DNA of 50,289 bases from positions 180,325 through 230,613 of the forward strand of contig DEXG01000023.1 of NCBI GenBank assembly GCA_002364005.1. Direction: 5' to 3'. Every line of letters begins with the position of its first letter. Position 1 is the first letter of the stretch. Of this stretch, positions 8,444 to 15,415 are shown in pieces. Made by a program: the position numbers and the translations under genes. This DNA comes from Phycisphaerales bacterium UBA3190 (lineage in GTDB: Bacteria; Planctomycetota; Phycisphaerae; Phycisphaerales; UBA1924). Under the pieces are notes generated by a model. It did not search any database, had not been told where the DNA came from, and worked only from the letters and a program-made list of their open reading frames with translations.

Positions 8444-9487
8444 TTAGTAGATCTTTGCGACCGAGCGATTGCCTTGTTGCTCTTCCATAAAGCGGACTGC
8501 TTCGTCCGTCGCCTTTTCGCCAGTGAAAACTGAACCGGTCGGGAACCATGGGTTTGGATTGGTGTACATATCAACCTTATTGATTGACTCGACATGGCCG
8601 TCGAAGTACAACGCATTCACAGCATCTTGATGGCGAATCGAGAGTTCAGCATTCAGTTCTGAGTTTGGAATTGTATTTCGACCATATGCTCTGGACCCGT
8701 TGGTTCCATCATCATAGATCGGTCCGCTCGTACCGAATGAGCTGTATGTTCGTGCGACGGGATTCAGATCAAAGTCCAAGATCACTGTCCCACGCTCCTC
8801 TGCGAGATAGCGCGTGCCATCCGCTGCAAAGATCTTTCCGGACATCGAAGTACCGACACGATTCAAAGTCGGCTTGAATGACCTAGGAGTCGTTGCCGGA
8901 TCATCAAAGCCAACAAAGTATTGCACATTGCTACCCTGGATTCTGGGAGCATTTCCTCCCAGTTCGCTCGAATAGAAGTGGAACGAACCAGGTGTGAGAT
9001 AGCTAATCTGTTTGAAACCGCGTCCTTCAGTGAGAACCCTCTGAAAATCTGCGGTGTCGATCCAGCCACCGTAAAGGGTGTCCGTGAACAACCGTGCCTC
9101 TTGACACCCAAAGTCACTAAAGATTTGAGATGTCCGCTCTGCACGATTTACTGACAGGCCAAGCGAATCGCCCAATGACGGGCTAATCCAGTCCCACACC
9201 GTAGTCGGCGTTGTGGATGATGTGTTCCTGCTCATGCCGTACAGATCGGGTGCTCCCCTGTTGATCCTGTGTTGAGCGCCACTCGAGTTTGGACCTGGAT
9301 AGAACTCATTATTATCGAGTGCATACGTCTGCATCCCTTGCCCTGCGCTTCGCTGGGTCGCGGCACAGGTGATTCTCCTCGCTGCACCTCGAGCCTGCCC
9401 AAGTGCGGGCAAAAGGATCCCAATAAGCAATGCGATGATCGCAATGACCACTAGAAGCTCGATCAATGTGAACGCTCTTTTTTGCAT
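8444..9487 (-). CDS. Prepilin-type protein with H-x9-DG motif
   Basis: 347-residue pseudopilin-like protein, exported and processed by prepilin peptidase. The N-terminus is MQKRAFTLIELLVVIAIIAL: a short basic leader, a cleavage site with Ala in place of the usual Gly, and a hydrophobic helix with the conserved Glu at +5. Near the C-terminus H-QDAVNALYF-DG fits the H-x9-DG motif of the large planctomycete/verrucomicrobial prepilin-like family. ATG 9487 is preferred because AAGG stands 8 nt upstream; the frame also opens at 9493 and 9505. It is 51 nt downstream of a small membrane-protein gene. Base composition is clearly lower in G+C than its neighbours. These proteins are numerous in planctomycetes and their role is unproven. 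Confidence 0.9.
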   Translation of the reverse strand: MQKRAFTLIELLVVIAIIALLIGILLPALGQARGAARRITCAATQRSAGQGMQTYALDNNEFYPGPNSSGAQHRINRGAPDLYGMSRNTSSTTPTTVWDWISPSLGDSLGLSVNRAERTSQIFSDFGCQEARLFTDTLYGGWIDTADFQRVLTEGRGFKQISYLTPGSFHFYSSELGGNAPRIQGSNVQYFVGFDDPATTPRSFKPTLNRVGTSMSGKIFAADGTRYLAEERGTVILDFDLNPVARTYSSFGTSGPIYDDGTNGSRAYGRNTIPNSELNAELSIRHQDAVNALYFDGHVESINKVDMYTNPNPWFPTGSVFTGEKATDEAVRFMEEQQGNRSVAKIY

Positions 9488-9555
9488 ATTCATAACCTTG
9501 CCCATTCGTTGGTGATCTTGTTCGTTATTCGCTCAGATAGTGAGAGATGTTGTTT

Positions 9556-9924
9556 TCAGAAGTCTTTCTTCGGTTCATCAAGGATCTTGACGGGTCCGTT
9601 TGGATCTGGGACTGCGTCTGTTGTTACTTTGACATCGTTGATGGCCCCACGGTATCGCTCGAACAGGAACCATTCGCCGTTCTCTTCGTACACCGGGATC
9701 AGGGCCTGCAGATCCGAATCCGGTCTCGTTGCCGGGATGAGGAGTGTTCTCGAACCGGTGATATTTGCCGAATAAAGTTGACCGGTCTCTACATCAACGA
9801 GTGTCAGTGAGTTGGCAAGCTGAGATTCAAGATCCGACCCGATAGCAAACTTAAAAATCGAAAACCCAAGAGCCGCAAATGCAAAAAGGATCAGGATGAT
9901 CTGCCAAGGCTTAATGTTGTCCAT
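9556..9924 (-). CDS. Small bitopic membrane protein, prepilin operon
   Basis: 122-residue protein of unknown function. It has one N-terminal TM helix (about residues 8-27, IILILFAFAALGFSIFKFAI) and an extracytoplasmic part of about 90 residues with no recognised motif. The ATG at 9924 has AGGGA upstream at a good distance. It lies just upstream of the prepilin-like gene on the same strand with no terminator between, so the two are probably one operon and may work together in pseudopilus or surface-fibre handling. Composition is AT-richer than the surrounding genes. Confidence 0.75.
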   Translation of the reverse strand: MDNIKPWQIILILFAFAALGFSIFKFAIGSDLESQLANSLTLVDVETGQLYSANITGSRTLLIPATRPDSDLQALIPVYEENGEWFLFERYRGAINDVKVTTDAVPDPNGPVKILDEPKKDF

Positions 9925-10025
9925 ATCGCGGTTCCCTGCGGGGTTCTCAGTCAGTGTGCTCTCGATTCTACCTGAATCGAGAGAAGAGGCAAATCATCGT
10001 TCGGTCAAGCGTAGAAGGGTAGCGG

Positions 10026-11111
10026 CTAGTTGTTCAGACGAAACTCGCTAGAGACCGGGTAATGATCTGCGGCGTAGCCTTCAAACGTCGTCATATCTCG
10101 CCAGTTGACCCCGCTTGGCCTGGCCGCCGTCCCCAGCACGAAGCCAGAACCCTTTACCATGCGTGCCTTTGCGGCTTCGTTGAGCAGCATCAGGTCGATG
10201 CGGCGGTTCGATTCGTGGGTTACTGCGGACTTGTCCCCAGGGCGGGCATTTGCAAAGAGATCGTTAAACCCGTCCCGGAGGTAGATTTTCACGCTTTCGT
10301 CGCTGGGCTGGGCGTTGAAATCGCCCAGGATCACGATCGGTCGACCCGGGTGCTCCGATTCGATGTCGTGGGCAAGCTTGGCGATGGTGCGGGCCTCGGC
10401 TTCTCGCCAGTAACCACTGTAATACCCCGACTTATGGTGCACGACGAAGAGGGTGAGCGTCCAGCTGCTGCCCTGTTCGTCCCCGCTCGGGATCTCGACA
10501 TCGACCTTGAGTGGCGAGCGGCGGAAAGCGATGGGCTCACCGGCGTAGTAGTTCTTTGCATTGGGTCCGTAGTTGTCCGGGTGGACGCCGCCGAGCTCTT
10601 TGCCGATCCAGAGCTCGGGGTTGCTCAGGGGATAGCGGGACAGGACGGCGTTCTCGATGCCGCGTGAGTTGCCCGCGTCGAGCGAGATGACATGCTCATA
10701 CCCCATATCGGGGATGTACTTCTCAATGAAGGCGTTGAGGGCGTCGATCGACTCGACCTCCTCGATGCAGAGCACATCGGGATCGACCTGGCGGATCGCA
10801 CGAGCAGCGGCCAGCATCTGATGGTGCGGCTTGGCGTCGTCGATGTCCTCGTTGTCGCCGCTCAGGGTTGGGTCGTCGACATCATCGAAGAGGTTCTCGA
10901 TGTTGTAGGTGGTGAGGCGAAAGGCGCCGGGAGTCTTGGCGGGCGCTTCGGCGATGCCAAAGCGTCGCATGCTCTGTTCAGCGACCTCAATACGCTCGAC
11001 CAGTTCCGCCTCGGTTACGGGCTGCGCCGAGACGACTGGTGTCCACATGGAGAGCACGAGACTCGCCATGGCCAGCAGGAATACAGAGTGAACGCGGTTG
11101 TTCGGGTTCAT
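10026..11111 (-). CDS. Secreted endonuclease/exonuclease/phosphatase family protein
   Basis: 361-residue metal-dependent phosphoesterase of the EEP (DNase I-like) superfamily. A signal peptide ends at about PVVSAQP, so it acts outside the cytoplasm. Motifs in order are TYNIENLFDD (metal-site Asn), CIEEVES (metal-binding Glu), VILGDFNAQPSD (Asp/Asn pair), RIDLMLL and the terminal ADHYPV with the catalytic Asp-His. The ATG at 11111 is preceded by GAGG. The same fold covers nucleases, sphingomyelinases and inositol phosphatases; secretion fits nucleic-acid or phospholipid scavenging, but the substrate cannot be told from sequence alone. It is divergent from ispH across 119 nt. Confidence 0.88.
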   Translation of the reverse strand: MNPNNRVHSVFLLAMASLVLSMWTPVVSAQPVTEAELVERIEVAEQSMRRFGIAEAPAKTPGAFRLTTYNIENLFDDVDDPTLSGDNEDIDDAKPHHQMLAAARAIRQVDPDVLCIEEVESIDALNAFIEKYIPDMGYEHVISLDAGNSRGIENAVLSRYPLSNPELWIGKELGGVHPDNYGPNAKNYYAGEPIAFRRSPLKVDVEIPSGDEQGSSWTLTLFVVHHKSGYYSGYWREAEARTIAKLAHDIESEHPGRPIVILGDFNAQPSDESVKIYLRDGFNDLFANARPGDKSAVTHESNRRIDLMLLNEAAKARMVKGSGFVLGTAARPSGVNWRDMTTFEGYAADHYPVSSEFRLNN

Positions 11112-11218
11112 GCGATGATCCTCATCTGTCTCTGGGCTGCTCCGAGCCCGGTCCCAAGTCTAGGCCTGCCCCTCGCAGTGTTGTCGAGATTCCGTGAACC
11201 GGTGTAGCCGACAGAGAC

Positions 11219-11224
11219 TACGAT
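11219..11224 (+). promoter_or_regulatory. -10-like element next to ispH start (possible leaderless mRNA)
   Basis: TACGAT ends 6 nt before the ispH ATG and no Shine-Dalgarno sequence precedes that ATG. A transcript from this element would start at or near the A of the start codon. The -35 region is weak, so this is a suggestion only. Confidence 0.3.
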
Positions 11225-11230
11225 TGCACG

Positions 11231-12286
11231 ATGCAGATCGTGCTCGCCAACCCGCGTGGATTCTGTGCCGGCGTACGCATGGCCATCGATGTCGTCGATC
11301 AGGTGCTGGACATCGTCGGCGAGGACGAAACGGTCTATGTCTACCACGAGATTGTGCACAACAAGCATGTCGTTGATCGCTTCGTCGATCGGGGCGTGAT
11401 CTTCGTGGACGATCTGAGTGAGGTCCCCCAAGGCAGCATCGTGGTCTTCAGCGCCCACGGGGTGTCACCGGCGATCAGGGCCCAAGCGGATGCACTCAAG
11501 CTCCGTTCGATCGACGCGACCTGCCCGCTGGTTACCAAGGTCCATTCTCGGGCGATCCGCTATGCCCGCCAGGGCTATCAGATCCTGCTCGTGGGTCATA
11601 AGGACCACCAGGAGATCATCGGGACCTTCGGCGAAGCCCCGGAACAGACCCAGGTGGTCGAATCACCAGCGTGCATCGAGCATCTGAAAATCGATGACCC
11701 AGACAAGCTGGTCTACCTCACGCAAACCACGCTCTCGGTTGATGATGCGAACCTGATCATCTCGGCCCTCAAGTCCGCGTTCCCGAACATCAAGGAGCCC
11801 CCAACCGAGGACATCTGCTACGCGACGACCAATCGACAGGCGGCGGTGCGTCAGATCGCCCCCCACTGCGACCTCGTGATCGTGGTCGGGAGCCGAAACT
11901 CATCCAACTCGGTGCGACTCACCGAGATCGCGGCCAACTCGGGGACGCGGGGCGTGCGGATCGATGATGTCCGCGAGCTGGACCCGAGCTGGTATCCAAC
12001 CGGGAACGAACGCATCATGCTCACCGCGGGGGCCTCGGCACCCGAGGACCTGGTGAGTGCCATCTGCCGACACTTTGTCGAGCAGCACGGAGCGACGCTG
12101 CACCTCGCGGATGTGTTCGAGGAAACGGTCGAGTTCGGGCTGCCTCTGAGTCTGAAAAAACTCATGGAGCAGCACGACATCGATCACCGGGATCGGCGCG
12201 TGCGGGTCGAAGCACCCGAGATCACACAGGGCGAGTATGGGATGGTGGCGGTGCCGCTCACAATCAGCACAGGCGGCGACTCATGA
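11231..12286 (+). CDS. ispH: 4-hydroxy-3-methylbut-2-enyl diphosphate reductase
   Basis: Last enzyme of the MEP isoprenoid pathway; it reduces HMBPP to IPP and DMAPP with a [4Fe-4S] cluster. The three cluster cysteines are Cys12 (NPRGFCAGV), Cys98 (DATCPL) and Cys196 (DICYATTNRQ). Substrate-binding HEIVHN, SAHGV and VGSRNSSNS are also present. At 351 residues it is somewhat longer than the E. coli protein, with a C-terminal extension after LMEQHDI. It heads a plus-strand run and overlaps rlmN by 4 nt. Downstream genes use polyprenyl-phosphate carriers, so placing an isoprenoid enzyme first is sensible. The ATG at 11231 begins exactly at the family N-terminus and lacks a Shine-Dalgarno site. 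Confidence 0.97.
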   Translation: MQIVLANPRGFCAGVRMAIDVVDQVLDIVGEDETVYVYHEIVHNKHVVDRFVDRGVIFVDDLSEVPQGSIVVFSAHGVSPAIRAQADALKLRSIDATCPLVTKVHSRAIRYARQGYQILLVGHKDHQEIIGTFGEAPEQTQVVESPACIEHLKIDDPDKLVYLTQTTLSVDDANLIISALKSAFPNIKEPPTEDICYATTNRQAAVRQIAPHCDLVIVVGSRNSSNSVRLTEIAANSGTRGVRIDDVRELDPSWYPTGNERIMLTAGASAPEDLVSAICRHFVEQHGATLHLADVFEETVEFGLPLSLKKLMEQHDIDHRDRRVRVEAPEITQGEYGMVAVPLTISTGGDS

Positions 12287-13428
12287 AACACCCTACCAAT
12301 CACTTCTTCGAACACACCCCCGAGTCGCTGGCGCACTGGTGCATCGAGCATGGCATGCCCAAGTTCCGCGCCAAGCAGATCTTCGAGTGGGTCTACGAGA
12401 AGGGCGTTGTGGATCCGGCCCAGATGTCCAACCTCTCGGGCAAGGATCGGGCCCTTCTGACCGATCAGATGACCTTCCTGTCCGGGCCAACCGTGGCCCA
12501 TCAGCTGGCGACCGATGGCACGCAGAAGCTGCTCATCGAGTGGCCCGATGACATCGAGACCAACAAGGTGGCCGCGGACGAGGCAGCGGTCGAGCACAGC
12601 GCCCGATTGCCGATCCTCGATCAGCAGATGCCCTACTCCAATACCGCTCGCCAGACCGAGTGCGTGATGATCCCGGCTCTGGATACCGATCGCAAGACCG
12701 CCTGCATCAGCTCCCAGATCGGCTGCCCCGTCGGGTGCAAGTTCTGTGCCACAGGCATCGGCGGGCTCGATGGGAACCTGTCAGCCGGTCGGATCGTCGA
12801 GCAGGTCTGGCGACTCAACCAGCTCAAGGGCGTGGGCCGCATATCCAATGTGGTGTTCATGGGCATGGGCGAGCCGCTGGCAAACTTCGCGGCCGTCACC
12901 CACGCAACCAAGACCCTCGCGGCCCCGTGGGGCATGGGCATCAGCGCCCGCAAGATCACGATCTCCACGGTCGGCATGCACAAGGCGATCGAGAAGCTCG
13001 CTGAGCAGCTCGATCTGCCCGTCACACTGGCGCTGTCGCTGCATGCCCCCAACGACGCCCTACGCAAGCAACTCATCCCCTGGGCCCAGTTCACGACGAT
13101 CGATCAGCTCGTTTCTGCCTGCTCAACCTGGTTCAAAAAGACCGGGCGGGAGATCACGCTCGAGTACATCCTGCTCGCGGGGGTGAACGATCGCCCCGAG
13201 CACGCAGAGGAACTGGCGGCGGTCGTGCGTAAGCTGCGGGCCAATGTGAACCTGATCCGGTACAACGAGGTCAAGGGGCTGCCCTTCAACCGCCCCGGCG
13301 GCGACGATGTGCACCACTTCCAGCGTGTCCTCCGCGAGAACGGGGTCAACTGCCACATCCGGGCCAGCCGGGGGCGGGATATTGCCGCGGCGTGCGGGCA
13401 GCTTCGCCATGAGCACGCGCCCGCCTGA
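12283..13428 (+). CDS. rlmN: Dual-specificity rRNA/tRNA (adenine-C2) methyltransferase
   Basis: Radical-SAM enzyme that methylates C2 of A2503 in 23S rRNA and A37 in some tRNAs. The radical-SAM cysteines are Cys148, Cys152 and Cys155 (GCPVGCKFCATG). The N-terminal accessory domain (FRAKQIFEWVYEKG) is typical. GMGEPLAN and the C-terminal RASRGRDIAAACGQL, which carries the methyl-carrier cysteine, complete the pattern. Length is 381 residues, normal for the family. It overlaps ispH by ATGA and is followed at once by a YwaF-like gene. An insertion around residues 85-115 between the accessory and radical domains is longer than in E. coli. Confidence 0.96.
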   Translation: MKHPTNHFFEHTPESLAHWCIEHGMPKFRAKQIFEWVYEKGVVDPAQMSNLSGKDRALLTDQMTFLSGPTVAHQLATDGTQKLLIEWPDDIETNKVAADEAAVEHSARLPILDQQMPYSNTARQTECVMIPALDTDRKTACISSQIGCPVGCKFCATGIGGLDGNLSAGRIVEQVWRLNQLKGVGRISNVVFMGMGEPLANFAAVTHATKTLAAPWGMGISARKITISTVGMHKAIEKLAEQLDLPVTLALSLHAPNDALRKQLIPWAQFTTIDQLVSACSTWFKKTGREITLEYILLAGVNDRPEHAEELAAVVRKLRANVNLIRYNEVKGLPFNRPGGDDVHHFQRVLRENGVNCHIRASRGRDIAAACGQLRHEHAPA

Positions 13429-13448
13429 GTTTGATACCATTCTCAACG

Positions 13449-14279
13449 ATGCAGTCGTCCCCCACCATCAGCCCCTTTCCCACGCCGCTCCCGTCGTATG
13501 ACTGGGCAACCGAGTTTCGTGCGTTCACCGGGTTTCACTGGGTGGTGCTCGCGGTCTGCATCGGCTCGATGGCCGCCTTCTGCATCATCGGCAAGCAGCT
13601 GCTGCGACGCGATCTTGAGTCGGGCGGGCGTCGCGAGGCGAACTTTCGCAAGCTGCTGGCCTGGTCGATCCTGCTGACGCAGGGGTTTATCTTTGCCCGC
13701 CGCATGGTCTACTTTGATCTGCAGGATTCGCTCCCGCTGCACATGTGCCGACTGGGCGTGTGGATCGCGGCGTGGCAGCTCTTCACGCTGAATCGAAACG
13801 CGCGGGCGCTGACCTGCTTCTGGGGCATTGGTCTGAGTGCCCAGGTGTTCTTCACGCCCTACATCAAGGTCGGGTATACCGATCTTTCCTTCTATATCTA
13901 CTGGCTCAACCACCTGCAGATCGTCGGGTGTGCCGTCTACGACATCAGCGTGCTGGGGTACCGCCCGAACGGGCGGGACTTCCGGTTCGCGAGCATCTGG
14001 GGCCTGGTCTACGCGGCGGCCACGGTCGGGCTCAACGCGCTGCTGGGCACGAACTATTCGTATCTCGGCTCGGGCACCCACGATGGCGTGTCGCTCGTGG
14101 ACAAGCTGGGCCCGTACCCGCAACGCACGATCTGGATGAGCTTGGGCGCCCTGTTTGTCTTTGCCCTGATTCTGGGCGGGTCGAAACTGGCGATGTTCGT
14201 GCGGACCAAAGTGTTCAAGAAGCCGCTGCCCCGGTTCATCGGCCCTGAGAATGCCCCGGACGCTACACTGAGCCCGTGA
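13449..14279 (+). CDS. YwaF-like (TIGR02206) multi-pass membrane protein
   Basis: 276-residue integral membrane protein with about six or seven hydrophobic segments. LHMCRLGVWIAAW and GTNYSYLGSG, then LVDKLGPYPQRTIW, match the pattern of the TIGR02206/YwaF family, whose biochemical role is not known to me. ATG 13449 is preferred; a TTG at 13431 would add six residues. The stop overlaps the GTG start of the next gene (bases 14276-14279). It lies between rlmN and a WecA-type transferase within an apparent operon, which hints at an envelope role, but it may simply be passively co-located. Confidence 0.82.
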   Translation: MQSSPTISPFPTPLPSYDWATEFRAFTGFHWVVLAVCIGSMAAFCIIGKQLLRRDLESGGRREANFRKLLAWSILLTQGFIFARRMVYFDLQDSLPLHMCRLGVWIAAWQLFTLNRNARALTCFWGIGLSAQVFFTPYIKVGYTDLSFYIYWLNHLQIVGCAVYDISVLGYRPNGRDFRFASIWGLVYAAATVGLNALLGTNYSYLGSGTHDGVSLVDKLGPYPQRTIWMSLGALFVFALILGGSKLAMFVRTKVFKKPLPRFIGPENAPDATLSP

Positions 14280-15415
14280 TACTGCTCATTGTCATGCTGA
14301 TTGGTGCGGGATTGCTGATCTCGCTGCCCACGACCTGGGTTGTGCTGCGCCTGAGCCACCGTGCCGGTGCCTTTGACAGTGCACCGATCGAGGGGCAAGT
14401 GAAAGCCGCGTCTCGGCGCATCCCCAATACTGGCGGGATCGCGATCGTGATGGGCGTACTGCTGCCGATGATTTGTGCGGCAGTCGGGTTTGGGCTGTTG
14501 GATGCCGAGTCACTTCCAAGCGTACTGGAACCCATGGGTGCCTATCTACCTGGATTGAAATCGCAGCTGCCCTTGGGATGGACACTCATCGGGTGCCTGC
14601 TGGGGCTGCATGTGCTGGGGCTGATCGACGATCGCCGCCCGATGGGTCCTTGGCTCAAGCTGGTGATCATGCTGGTGCCCGGGCTGATCTTCGCGGTGTT
14701 CTTTGATACGCGACTGATGACCCTGCTCGATGGGTATGTCGGCGGGCCATGGCTGAGCATCCTGATCACCGTGCTCTGGTTTACGGCGATCATCAACGCG
14801 ATGAACTTCATCGACAATATGGATGGGCTCAGTGGAGGCATCGCGGTCATCGCGGGCACCATGCTGCTGATCGCGACCCTGCTCAACGGGCAATGGTTCG
14901 TGGCGGCGATCTGCGCATTGCTCGTGGGTTCTGTGCTGGGCTTCCTGGTGTTCAACTTCCCGCCTGCAAAGATCTTCATGGGTGATAGCGGCTCGCTGAT
15001 CATCGGGCTGCTGCTGGCCTTCCTGACCGTTCGAACGACCTACACCCCGATCGAGGAGGCGGGCCATGCACCGAGCGGCTGGTACGCGGTGCTCATGCCG
15101 CTGGTGATCCTCGCGGTGCCGCTGTATGACTTTGTGTCTGTGACGCTCATCCGGATCTCGCAAGGCAAGAGCCCGTTCGTCGGGGACATGCAGCACTTCT
15201 CGCATCGCATGAGAGACCGGGGGCTCGGTGCCCGCAGCACGATCCTCGTGATTTACGCCCTGACGCTGGCCACGGGGATCTCGGGGCTGCTGATGACCCG
15301 GGCATTGCCATGGCAGGCGATCATGCTCGGTGTTCAGGTGCTGGCCCTGATCGGGGCGATTGCGTTGTTCGAGTACCGCTCGCCGAACAAACGGATGGAC
15401 ACGAGCGATGGATGA
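14276..15415 (+). CDS. WecA/MraY-type undecaprenyl-phosphate sugar-1-phosphate transferase
   Basis: Polytopic membrane glycosyltransferase (family 4) that moves a sugar-1-phosphate from a UDP-sugar to undecaprenyl phosphate, the first step of lipid-linked glycan assembly. 379 residues. Conserved cytoplasmic-loop motifs are present: RRIPNTGG near the N-terminus, LGLIDDRRPMGPW with the catalytic Asp pair, NAMNFIDNMDGLSGG and KIFMGDSGSL with further active-site Asp residues. It resembles WecA/TagO more than MraY, since RIPNTGG takes the place of the MraY loop. The start is GTG 14276, overlapping the YwaF stop. It overlaps the ligase-like gene by 8 nt, so initiation and polymer/ligation functions are coupled. 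Confidence 0.93.
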   Translation: MILLIVMLIGAGLLISLPTTWVVLRLSHRAGAFDSAPIEGQVKAASRRIPNTGGIAIVMGVLLPMICAAVGFGLLDAESLPSVLEPMGAYLPGLKSQLPLGWTLIGCLLGLHVLGLIDDRRPMGPWLKLVIMLVPGLIFAVFFDTRLMTLLDGYVGGPWLSILITVLWFTAIINAMNFIDNMDGLSGGIAVIAGTMLLIATLLNGQWFVAAICALLVGSVLGFLVFNFPPAKIFMGDSGSLIIGLLLAFLTVRTTYTPIEEAGHAPSGWYAVLMPLVILAVPLYDFVSVTLIRISQGKSPFVGDMQHFSHRMRDRGLGARSTILVIYALTLATGISGLLMTRALPWQAIMLGVQVLALIGAIALFEYRSPNKRMDTSDG

